Positions 54,571-64,000 of a stretch of 64,000 bases of DNA are shown in pieces. The stretch is taken from assembly GCA_001600415.1 (NCBI GenBank), contig BCJX01000009.1, forward strand, positions 833,962-897,961, read 5' to 3'. Every line of letters begins with the position of its first letter. Position 1 is the first letter of the stretch. Origin of the DNA: Pascua guehoae. Lineage: Eukaryota; Basidiomycota; Tremellomycetes; Trichosporonales; Trichosporonaceae. Below the pieces are notes generated by a model. The model was not told where the DNA came from and did no database searches. It saw only the letters and a list, made by a program, of their open reading frames with translations. A program made the position numbers and the translations under genes.

Positions 54571-55043
54571 AGGACAGCCGAGCCTAAGTAGATGAATACA
54601 GAGGGGAAACAACCATCGTAAGCCTCCTGCACGTGCGCACGTGAAACATGTTCTTGTGCTCCGTGTCTCCGTGTCGCGTCCAGACGTGGTTAGCAGCGGT
54701 GTGACCAGCCACGGCGCATGTGCACATGACCTCTGAAGGTGGGAATGGGAGTCGACCGTGCCTGGGTGGGAGACCTGGGGAATCTGGCGTGCGAACTTGA
54801 AATACCGTGCCTGTTGGAACATCGGCGGCGGTGTGGCGGGTTGGCATCATAATTGATGGCGAGGAAATCCGGACGCATCCGGCGTGTCGTTCATGTCGGA
54901 AAAACACAGCCTCCGTGTGAACTGGTGGGGTTGGTGCGAGCAACGACATGCTGGAGACGCACATTTTCACGACTTATAAGATGCGTGTTGGTGTTCCCAT
55001 TCTCTACTCATCTCTCCTCACTGCATAAATCCACCTTGGCACC
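54571..55043. other. Intergenic
   Basis: About 470 bases after the thioesterase stop. A TTATAAG element lies at its right end (54974-54980). No gene is seen. Confidence 0.45.
54974..54980 (+). promoter_or_regulatory. TATA box before the short Pro-rich frame at 55044
   Basis: TTATAAG 64 bases upstream of an ATG in a strong context (GCACCATGG), with a CT-rich leader between. Confidence 0.4.
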
Positions 55044-55178
55044 ATGGACGAAGTTCAGCCTGCCACATCGTCGTCTCAGCAGCCGCCGGCCCAGGCTCCC
55101 GCGTCTCCGCCCTGGCCGTGGCCGTTCCCCACGCCGTACCCTACTCCCTCGCGTCCGCCTTCGCCTCTGCTCATTTGA
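55044..55178 (+). CDS. Short Pro-rich peptide or 5' remnant of an orphan gene
   Basis: A 44-codon frame with TATA box, CT-rich leader and strong start context, reading MDEVQPATSSSQQPPAQAPA and then SPPWPWPFPTPYPTP before a TGA. The composition is the N-terminal style of the orphan genes nearby. No donor site near the stop gives a convincing continuation, so it is either a true short peptide or the surviving 5' end of a broken gene. Confidence 0.35.
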   Translation: MDEVQPATSSSQQPPAQAPASPPWPWPFPTPYPTPSRPPSPLLI

Positions 55179-58100
55179 GGCCCGACCACGCTAAATTAAA
55201 TTACATGTGTACCAACACCAAAGTACGTACGTCTCGCTGGTTTGGCTCACCCCCAGCATTCATCATCAAACCATCGGAGGAGCAATTGGAGAAGAGAGTG
55301 TTGATGTAACTTTCGGGTTGTACTATAGTCTGAAGCGCCTATCATTCATTTACGCATGCACTCTCTGGGCGTGAGCAGATGGATGTTGCAACTCGAGCAC
55401 CACGCAGCCGAAGCATAGGGACGACCTATCTCAGGGTCGTGAGGGAGAAAGCCGACTGCATACATGTGGCAGCAAGGGCAAAGGGGAACGGCGTGTCAGA
55501 GGGACGTATAATGAAATTCCGCTCTCAGCAAGCATACTTTCAACATCCCGGCACGCTTGTGGTGCCGGTGTTGCAAGCCAGGGTCTCCACACTACAGCAG
55601 GGGAATGGTGTATAGCGAGTCATCAGTCAGATCTCAGGAGGGGATATGAACAAATTCATCTGCCCCATCAGCATAAGGGGACATAGGTTCTCGTGCTCAC
55701 GGTCACTCTCACTCGACCACTGTGCTTGTATCCATCAAGTGTACTTGTTAATCCCAACGTTCCATCCCATCTCATTCCGGCAGCCAGTAATAGTGGATGT
55801 ACAGCAAGTGTTGTGTAACTGTGAAGAAGCAGCTCTCGGTCGAAACGATGCACTCTTCACCGATGGATTTAAGATTTACTGCCAGCCGCCTGTTTACTGC
55901 CACCTTCCCTGGCAATGTTGAAGGCCGTTGCCTCACATGATCCCCTAAAACGAATGTTAAGTTCACTGGTCACCAACGCGAAGAGTGCCTCATCTGTTAT
56001 CAAAAGGCTCGTATCTCTCCTGGCGAGGTTGTTTCCTCCTCTTGCTAACAAGTCTGCCATGATTCGCAGTCGTTGACAGTATCATGGGCCCTACAACTCC
56101 AACTGCACTGCACCCAACAGAGGCCATATCTGATGCATGAGCGCGGACCGCTTGTAAGAGCTAAGCGAGCTTCATGAGCACATGGCTTTGCCTCGAGAGC
56201 TGCTGGTAGTTTCCCAGGCAGAAAATAAGAGGCACAGAGGAACATGAAGCAGGATTAAAACAAGCGTGGCAGAGGAGCACGAGGCAAAGCAAAGGAGGAA
56301 GAACCAAGGTGGCACGCCCCATAGCAATCCCCAGTTGCACCAGAAGTGGTGACCAAAGCTACAAGATTCCACACTTCTATCCTCTCGCAGAAGGTGGTCG
56401 CCTCAAGTGCATCATCCATGTCTATGCCCGCTTCCAAAATTATGGTAGCCAACGCGGAGTATCGCCCGCTCAGCCATAGGTGACCCCAGCATCTCCGACT
56501 TCGGCGGGATCTGCATCCACAGCCACCGCCACTATCGGCCTCAGTCCCATCACGACGATGGACACCAACCCTGGCCAGAACAAGTCCCGCTCCCAGTCTC
56601 CACCAAAGAGCACAGCCTTGTTTCACGAATCACGTTCGGGGCACTGCACGTATAGATCGTCATCACATCCGCTCCATTGTTTTCATTTCCACCGTGCCCG
56701 AGAACAACCCCAATTCTTAACGAAACGGTCCGGCATCGCCGGAGCAGTACACAAGAACAATAAGGTGGCCGTCCGCACACAGCGGACATGAATCACCTTG
56801 ATGGTTGTCCCCAGATCGTGATGCTGTGCTTGAAGTACTCGGAATTCGTCGCTCAGCCCCCATCACGTTTGGTGTCGCCACCCAGCCTTCTTACACTGAC
56901 ATATATATCAACAGATCCAGAGAGGCGAACAGCACATTGCCATCATCGAGACCAACATCATTTACCTTGCTCTTTTCATCCAACACAGATAGATGGTATG
57001 GGCTCCGGCAGAGGCCCCTTTCGCAACACCTGGCACGTGACGGCCACGACGTAGTTGGTCGCACTCACGACCCAGTCAATCGCTTGGACGAAATTCTTGA
57101 GGGCTCTGAGCGGGGCACAGATATCTCCAGGGACAGCATTGCGACTTAGAGCGCATGATTCACCCATAACGCACAATTGCCCCAGCCAAAGGTGACGAGG
57201 AAACGTAGCAGCTAAACTCTGGGGCAACTGGGCGCCTACCGATAAGTCAAGTCAGTGGGAGGAGTTGATCTACCTGTTGCAAAAGCAGGGGGTTGGACCG
57301 AGCTCTAGGGTTGTCAATGACACCCTTTCAGGTGCAGAACTGTTAGGCGCATCGTACAGTGCAGTCCCTTATTCTAGACCGTAGAATGCATATTTTCCTT
57401 TCGTGGTGACTTCTGTCGGTAATCCTGGCGGAAGTTACCAACTGGACGACGTTGTTTTTGGTTGCCAGAACGCGTCAACCAGCGCCTCCTCAAAACCATC
57501 CCAAATGTCCTCTGTTGCCGGGGGGCAGTGCTGACAATTATGTTAGCTACCAGCGGGGATGGTAAGAATTCTTCCAGAACCCCAGAATATCCCAACCCAG
57601 CTATGTGTTGTTGCTCGTGATGGAAAGCCGTCGAACGCGACGTGCCCACCTCGTGTTTATTTGGTTCCTGGTGTGAGGTGGCCCCACCAGGGGCAGCCAG
57701 TGCGTGTCTTCTACACTCTATCACAGCGGTGAGTAGCTTCTGGTGTTATGTTTCATGTGCACTCGAAAGGATGAGTGTTGTGATGGAGAAGTCTGCCTGG
57801 AAAGAGGAACCAAACACCGTTCGTCGCCTGCGGCAGTGGACCTCAGGCAACTAGCGCTCGTGGTGTTGTCGTACCGCATCGATACTGGCCCATGCTGTGG
57901 TTAGTGAACAAACACACACATACACATAAACACATCCACGCAGGCACGCACACTAGGTCGTTCCATCACAATCCGGCGGCGCCACACGCACTTTGGGGTA
58001 GCACTACTGCCATCGTCCTTGAGGCACTAGGCCCCAGTGCTCTCAAGTTGTTGATGTTGGAGAAAGAAAAATGATTGCTCCCGGGTGGCTAGCGTACACA

Positions 58101-58531
58101 CACGATCAGCCACTATTCGGTTACAGGGGCGCAAGAAGCATAAAGTGGCAGCGCCACTGGTTTCTGCCTTCACCTCCTCGTCATGTCGGGCCGTCCTGGA
58201 CACAAACACTGACGGTCCTGGCCAAACATTGCTACCGCCCTTCTCAATGTTTGGGAGATGGCGAGTCCATGTTACCAGGGGGATCTCTGGCGGCGTGATG
58301 GTATTTAATCCAGGACGGTGGCAACACTTTTTCATCTCTCCACCTCTTCCACCTTCCACCTCTTCCACCTCTTCCACCCCTTCCACCTCTTCCACCTCTT
58401 CCACGCTTTTCTCATCTCTACATCCTCTTCATCTCTTCCACCCACCTTCGCGAACGCAAACTATCCCATTCCCATTCCAGTCTGCCAACTCCTCCCACTC
58501 TCTCCTATCTCCGCCCTCCCCTCCGCTAAGC
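55179..58531. other. Gene-poor, AT-richer stretch
   Basis: 3.35 kb with visibly lower GC than its neighbours from about 55.2 to 57.9 kb. No assembled gene; short frames lack splice logic. A CA-rich tract lies at about 57902-57950, a TATTTAA element at 58302-58308, and a TTCCACCTC array at 58335-58404 in the presumed leader of the next gene. Decayed mobile DNA is possible but no transposon domain, LTR or inverted repeat was identified. Confidence 0.4.
58335..58404 (+). repeat. (TTCCACCTC)n pyrimidine array in a 5' leader
   Basis: About seven 9-base units, some shortened, 130-200 bases upstream of the ATG at 58532. Confidence 0.8.
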
Positions 58532-61424
58532 ATGCGCGAAGATCTGAACCTGCTGCGCTTGCGCAAAAGTCAGCTGGACATAGACGACCCCATTGCTATC
58601 CGGGGCAAACTGCCACGCAAGCCTCCGCTTCGCGATGTAACGAACCTTACGCCCACCTTAACGGATATTCTGGACCCTCCTCCCCTTGGAGACCGCTGGA
58701 TCGAACGGTCCGCCCAAGACCGAACCCCCTCGCCTCACCCAGCAAAGGCCGCTCGCACCCGGGGGCAATCTCTGCCCTACCTTCCCGCGGGTCACCACCG
58801 GAGCCATGGGCGTGATGCCCCCTCCACTGTTCTTCCCCCTGTAGACAAGGAAAAGGGGGGTATTCGTTCTTCCAAGTCCTTCGCCAACTTGAAGGAATCA
58901 TTGGGCTCGGTCAGAGGCTCCGTTAGCAAAGGAACGAATGCGATCTTGAAAACGGCCCGCAAAGCAAAGAAAAGCATTTCGGACAAAGCGGTACGTGTTG
59001 TGGCTGTCGCATTCACTCCCTCCCCCATTGCGAACACTTCCATTGCTAACATTTCCACAGGCGTCCATCGTGCGTGGCCCCGACAACCCCCCCCGCCACC
59101 TGTCACGCGGTTTTCCCATTTCGGGCCCTGTGATGACAGAGGAGAAGCGGCAGGCGGTGTTAAGTCACATTCAAACTGAGGACGTGTGGGGGCTGCGTCA
59201 AGCATGCGATCGCGACCTGCCTCCCCTGCCCACAACTCTTGAACCAGCCGATGACCTCGGTGCTTCAACATCAACCAGAAATACGACATTGCTGGCCGAC
59301 ACGACGGAGGGTTCTTGGGTTGTGTGCGGCGACTCGGTCCGTGGCCTGCCCTACGGCTCCCGCGTTTTCCACGCCAAACAGTTCCAAACAAACGAGAACG
59401 GACCCGCCAGCGTCCGTCGCCAAAAGACCAACCGTACGTCCAACCCCCATCGTCCACCATTGACAGTAGACGAGGACATCCTCCAGACTTCCCAGCCCGC
59501 CGGCACCCAGCAGTCGCAGTCCGAGGGCGTTTCGAAACCCTTCCGTGACGCTGCCACCACCGTCACCGCCCGGTTGTCCCGTCGTCCACAGACCGAAAGG
59601 AACTACGTCGCAGAATCAACGCGCCCCAAGTACAGCCGCCCACCGCTGCCCGACTGGGCACCACCTGGATCATCTATTCTTCCCCCGGCACCCAAGCTTC
59701 CCACTTTACCGCGTCCGCCCACTCCGCCGCCGAAGCCCACCCGCCCCGGTCGTGTTTTCCCTGAGAACATTCCAGCTCGCTCTACCGCCAACGAGCTCGA
59801 TGCTGCACAAGGTCTTGTTCAGCTCTCCTACCCCGGCCGCCAGGCCCACGAACAGGCTCTGCAGCATGCCCCTCCCCGTCCGCCGCACCCTGGTGCTCCC
59901 ATCGATCGCTATGGTCACCTCGGTCGTTCAGCCTCGCGTCGGGCTCCAGACCAGCACACCACACGCGGTCACCCCCATCCAGAGCCTACTACCGCCAACC
60001 CTGGTCGTCCCCACACCCCGACTCCGCACTACGGCCAAATCGCCCAATCCGCATCTCATCCTGTCCCCCCGCAAGTCCCGGCGCCGGCTGGTGACAACGA
60101 CTTCCATGCAGTCACGACCCAGGGCCGGTACAGCGTCCAGCTATCCGAGCTCTCTCGCCCGGGGTCCGTTGCGTCGCAGAACACTATCAACACCCCGGTG
60201 TATGGGACCGTCGCCAAGCGCCCTACCGTTCAGTCGGTGCCCCACACTGTGGCGAGCGTGCAACCCATGGCTGCGGCTTGGGGCGAGCAGCGCACTCGTG
60301 GGGAGGGCAGTCGTGGGGAGGGCAGTCGTGGGGAGGGTAGTCGTGGGGAGGGCAGCCGTGGGACGCGGCGCGGTGGTGGCTCGGCTCGTCGTGCTTCGGC
60401 AACGCCGACCAACGCCCAGCCTTCGGGCACGGACAACAAGTACCTCACGGTGCCCAACCAGTTTAGTGGTCGTCGTTCGCTTCGCCGCCGCACTTCGTCT
60501 CGCGGCTCTGGTATGGCGCCTCAGCACACACGCCATGCGTCTGGCGCGACCGACGAAAACCAACTCGATGCAGTCAAGGCGGCGCGCCGTCGCACCTCGG
60601 TTATCGGTCTGTTCGATGACACGTCTACGCCCATCATTTACAGCGCCAGCCACCCACAGTCGACGTCGCCAACGAACACACATAGCCGCTCCCAGTCTGC
60701 TTCATCAAACGCACATGCCTATCCGACTTCGTCTCTTTTGGCTCCGCCTCCAAACACGGCGCGCGACCCAGCGATGGAGACACGCGCCCTGCGCCAAATT
60801 TATCCCAGCATGCGCGACACGCCCCGTCCCCCGCGCCCGTCCGAGGTTCGTATAGGTGCACACATTGACACGACTGAAAACAATGCCCATACGCCAGGTT
60901 ACATCAGTGTGATCCCGCCCACGCCGTCGCCCCCCCCAAAATCAGCGATATGGTACCCCACCCCTATCTGTGGCCGCAGACCCCACAGCAACGACCCGGC
61001 CCTTGACGTGTCCAACGCGCTGAATTCGAGTGGTCACACCACGACCCACCGTGGTGCCGGCTCGCGCCATACACGCTACACCGTGCAACGCAACCCAAAC
61101 ACGCACCCAACGGCCGGACCTTCTACCGTCCGCCTCCCGTTCCCGCAGCAAGAGGCCGGGCGTTCTACCGTCCGCCTCCCCTTCCCCCAGCAAGAGGACG
61201 GACCTCCTCTGCCGTTGACCCCTCGCGTCCCCCTCCGCGAACAAGAGGACGGACACCCACTCCCACCCATTCCCCGTCTCCCCTTCCCTGAGCAGGAGGA
61301 CGGACCTACCCTGCGCCTCCCTCTCCCCGAACAAGAGGGCCTGGACCTAGAGGCGCGCACACTCCGGTTCGTGGTCGGCCAGGCCCCGTACTTTGGACGT
61401 TCGCCCGACGAGGACGAGGACTAG
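58532..61424 (+). CDS. Large low-complexity Pro/Arg-rich protein of unknown function (orphan F)
   Basis: Predicted 940-residue protein, two exons: 58532-58990 and 59061-61424, joined in phase 0 (GTACGT donor, GCTAAC branch, CAG). The N-terminus is MREDLNLLRLRKSQLDIDDP; residues 115-155 are basic and helical (SKSFANLKESLGSVRGSVSK). The second exon has a short ordered segment (MTEEKRQAVLSHIQTEDVWG), then long disordered Pro/Ser/Arg/His-rich sequence. Two internal repeat arrays occur: GEGSR repeats (60299-60362) and about five units of a LPFPEQEDGP-type motif before the acidic C-terminus (FVVGQAPYFGRSPDEDED). No domain was recognised. The preserved repeat frame and the good intron support a real gene; a scaffold or adaptor role is only a guess. 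Confidence 0.7.
60299..60362 (+). repeat. 15-base array encoding GEGSR repeats
   Basis: About four 15-base units, nearly identical in DNA, inside exon 2 of orphan F. Confidence 0.85.
61110..61345 (+). repeat. C-terminal tandem repeat, (V/R)xLPFPxQExG units
   Basis: Five units of 39-57 bases in orphan F, each containing a Leu-Pro-Phe/Leu-Pro core and QE(D/A)G. Protein pattern is better conserved than DNA, so the repeat is probably selected. Confidence 0.75.
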
Positions 61425-62721
61425 CTCGTGTGGATGGCCTCGGTCGCGACTCGCTCCGACAAAACAACTCGGGCTGTGTGCTGCATTAGTCCTCTTGTTT
61501 CTAGTATTGTTTCTGTTTCCGGGTTTCTGGCACTCATGAAGTCTACCCTCCAGCAGTAGCTCTCGCTGTCAAGTAGAGCCAAGTTGTAAATATTCCTATG
61601 CCTGCCCCTCCATGCCCGCACATCTGTCCATATTTCCATAGTGCAAAGTGACGAAATAACGACTGTAACGAAATGCCACGACTGTGAATACCACGACCTG
61701 TTGCACAGGAACCAAATGCAGCTGCACAAACTCCACAAAAACAATTCCACACTGCACGAACTCCACCAAATCACAACACCACACCACAACAATGTGATAA
61801 CGCACGCCTCCTTGCGCCAGAATTTTGCCTGATTTTTTGTTCTCCCCCTTCCCTTCTCGCTCCCTGGTCTTTTGCACACGTTGTATAATGTGCTTTCCGA
61901 GTGTTCGAGGCGGTACTATCCAAACCCATCACACCGCCACACACAGTGCCACAAACGATTCGTTTTCACATTCCTCGTGAGGTTCCACGCCTGTGTGCAG
62001 CCTCGCCGTTTGTGTATGTGTGCGTGTGATATGATTTCGCAACAGCATAGCCACACGTTTTCTTTAGTCGTCCGTGTTGTGGGCTGAAACCTTAGGAGCC
62101 ACCTTGACCATAACACCCGGCCTCCTCGCGTTCCAAGCCAAAGCCTGCCTCGTCCTTCGTGTATTAGTGTGGTGTGTGATGGAATATTGAGACAGTGTGG
62201 CCACCAATATTCTTGCCTGCACCAATCTCTCGCCTGTGGTCCGTCCGTCGCCTCAGGAACCTTACCCACCTGGTCATGATTCTGACCATGCTGAGTCAGA
62301 ATTTATTCTTCCCTGTGTGTTTGTGCGCATGTGTGTGTGTGTGATAGGAATTCCACAACAGGGTGGCGGCAAGCTTGCTTCTCTTGCACACATCCAGTTC
62401 AGCCTCTGGCGGGAAGCCCTAGGAGGCTCCTAACACGATTGATCACAGTGGCCATGCAGCACCTGGCCGTCCTTGCCGTTTGTGTGCTGCACGCTGTGTG
62501 CTGTGATGGGCTATTCGCCTCGACGTCGTGCTTCTTTTCCTCCGCTTTGTGCCGCCGAACACGCGTGCTAGTCCCACTTTCCTCCAAAGCTGCTCCGTCT
62601 GTCCCCGCTCCTCTGCGCTTTTAATCCTAGCCTCAGCTCACTCCATTCCTCTTCTCTTTGTCATCCCGTGCAAGAAACCTAAAGCACACCAACTTCTTCC
62701 CCACTTCAACCATTCACCAAA
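61425..62721. other. Intergenic between orphan F and orphan G
   Basis: 1.3 kb with the 3' side of orphan F and a CT-rich leader before the ATG at 62722. A GT-rich patch lies near 62310-62345. No gene is supported here. Confidence 0.5.
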
Positions 62722-64000
62722 ATGTCCTCCTCGTCAATCTCGACAACGTCACTTGACAGCCCGTCATTTGACAGCCTGTCCTTTGACAGCCTGGACCTTG
62801 ACAACCTGGACATGGACAGCCTGGACATTAACGAGCCGCTCCACTCCCGTCCGCCCTCAGTTGAGCCAATCGACTCAAACCCGCACCCCCTCCCCCATTG
62901 TTGCCGTGCTGGCTCGAGGGGCTTGCCGCCCCGGTCTTACATGCCCGACCCAAGCCCGCCGGCTCCGCCAACAACTCCTGTCGGCATCTCACTTACCGAC
63001 ACAATGCTGTTTCGTCCCCCAACTCCGATCCAAGTACCACTCCCCGCCGCGCCCTCGCCGCCCTCGCCACCTCCAACGACCACGATCGGCCACCAGCATT
63101 CGGGCTCAACTGGCCACCAGGTTTCCCCATACACGTCGAGTCTTTGCCCAGCGCCTCCCCCGGGGACCCCTGTTGGGTTCACCCCGATCCCCACAGCGCC
63201 TTGGCGCCAGGTGGTCATGCCGGACTTTGTTCCCCGGCCGACGTCTCCGTCTCCGCCCATGATGGCGGCAGCATTTGAGAGTCGTCTGCCTGGCTCTCCG
63301 TTCCCGCAACCCCCCGCCCATACCATTTTCCCTCCCGCCCCGGCCACTCAAACCTTTTATGGGTACCCAGCGGGGCAACCTTCAACTGAGCCTTCTCGGG
63401 CGACCACACCGTCATCGCCGCCGTTGGACCTGTTCATCACTGTACCGAGGCACTATAGTCTGCGCACTCCGGAGCCCTCTTCGCTCTTTGCGCCCCCACC
63501 CCGACCGCGACGCCGTCAGCCCGTAGCGCGCAGGACCACAAACCCAGACTTTGGTTTCATCGTAACGACCCTGCCGCGGCCGGTCAATGATGATGATGGC
63601 GACCACGGGCCGGTCGATGACGACGACGATGACAATGACGTTGTCTTGTGGGAGATGGATGGTGACGACGACGCCGACCAGGCGCAACCGTGGTGGACCA
63701 TTGTCCCTGTCACATTTGGCCTGTTCACCGCTGCGTCGTATCTTCCCCCGGAACAATACATGGGGCCGGTCCCGGCCTGGGCCCGGACCACGCACCCGTT
63801 CATCCCGCCCATCCCGCCGCCTCCCAGCCCAGACACCATCCGCAGGCGCCGGCTGCAGCGGTCGGTAGTCCCGCCGGCGGTCCAGACGCCGGCGTTCCAG
63901 ACGCCGCCGATGCCCCTGGCCATCCCATTCTCAATGCTCCGCTTCAAGACGCCATCCCTTTCCTCGTCCTGGACCACGGTGTCGGACACGAACTCGGGCC
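62722..64000 (+). CDS. Low-complexity Pro-rich protein with acidic repeats (orphan G, 3' truncated)
   Basis: An ATG in a good context (CACCAAAATGTCC) opens a frame with no stop through the window edge, at least 426 residues. It starts with a Ser-rich stretch and an acidic-hydrophobic repeat (PSFDSLSFDSLDLDNLDMDS), then long Pro/Ser/Thr-rich sequence, a DDDDDDND acidic block, a Trp-bearing segment (QPWWTIVPVTFGLFTAASYL) and more Pro-rich sequence (PFIPPIPPPPSP). No intron signals were needed. No family was recognised; the composition resembles orphan F. The D-S-L repeat is like acidic activation motifs, but there is no DNA-binding domain in the visible part. Confidence 0.65.
   Translation, partial: MSSSSISTTSLDSPSFDSLSFDSLDLDNLDMDSLDINEPLHSRPPSVEPIDSNPHPLPHCCRAGSRGLPPRSYMPDPSPPAPPTTPVGISLTDTMLFRPPTPIQVPLPAAPSPPSPPPTTTIGHQHSGSTGHQVSPYTSSLCPAPPPGTPVGFTPIPTAPWRQVVMPDFVPRPTSPSPPMMAAAFESRLPGSPFPQPPAHTIFPPAPATQTFYGYPAGQPSTEPSRATTPSSPPLDLFITVPRHYSLRTPEPSSLFAPPPRPRRRQPVARRTTNPDFGFIVTTLPRPVNDDDGDHGPVDDDDDDNDVVLWEMDGDDDADQAQPWWTIVPVTFGLFTAASYLPPEQYMGPVPAWARTTHPFIPPIPPPPSPDTIRRRRLQRSVVPPAVQTPAFQTPPMPLAIPFSMLRFKTPSLSSSWTTVSDTNSG

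Noticed and set aside
1..64000. CRISPR arrays, rRNA genes, complete transposons, or viral genes
   Set aside because: No regularly spaced repeats with unique spacers, no rRNA-like sequence, and no transposase, reverse transcriptase or viral domain could be recognised on either strand.

Overview
This window looks like nuclear DNA of a basidiomycete yeast, most likely a tremellomycete (Trichosporonales or Tremellales type). The reasons are GC-rich sequence, intron-dense genes with short introns (mostly 37-70 bases, GTRNGT donors, CTNAC branch sites, NAG acceptors), intron-containing tRNAs, and fungal housekeeping genes. The species cannot be fixed from sequence alone. Gene names rest on recognised protein families. 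Exon joins were worked out by hand from splice signals and checked for reading-frame phase; none is backed by transcript data.

Region 1 (1-27.6 kb) is a conserved, gene-dense housekeeping block. In order it holds the 3' exon of the arginine-biosynthesis gene ARG5,6 (+), a WEE1-type mitotic inhibitor kinase (-), the Ran exchange factor RCC1/PIM1 (+), a very large XMAP215/Stu2-type microtubule polymerase with about five TOG arrays (-), a uridine kinase with a UPRT-like C-terminal domain (+), and a PTR2 oligopeptide transporter (+). WEE1, RCC1 and the TOG protein all act in mitosis (entry timing, Ran-GTP gradient, spindle microtubules), but their adjacency need not be functional.

Region 2 (27.6-64 kb) is different in character. 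It has low gene density, many simple repeats, and mostly genes with no recognisable family. Two tRNA-Glu(CTC) genes with a 25-base intron sit 20 kb apart on opposite strands. Around them are at least five intron-containing genes (28.7-33.0 kb and 49.9-52.8 kb, all on the minus strand) whose products combine a short N-terminal exon, a Pro/Ser/Thr-rich disordered stretch and coiled-coil-like segments. Two larger low-complexity genes (58.5-61.4 kb, and 62.7 kb to the window edge) lie at the right end. Recognisable genes here are a four-finger C2H2 transcription factor (44.2-47.1 kb), preceded by about 3 kb of pyrimidine-rich, repeat-laden leader, and a PaaI-like hotdog thioesterase (53.8-54.6 kb). 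A gene-poor stretch of about 11 kb (33.0-44.2 kb) separates the first coiled-coil group from the transcription factor.

The most interesting candidates for undescribed biology are the cluster of orphan coiled-coil genes, the long fully open intron in the uridine kinase gene, the histone-H1-like tail on RCC1, and the structured leader of the C2H2 factor.
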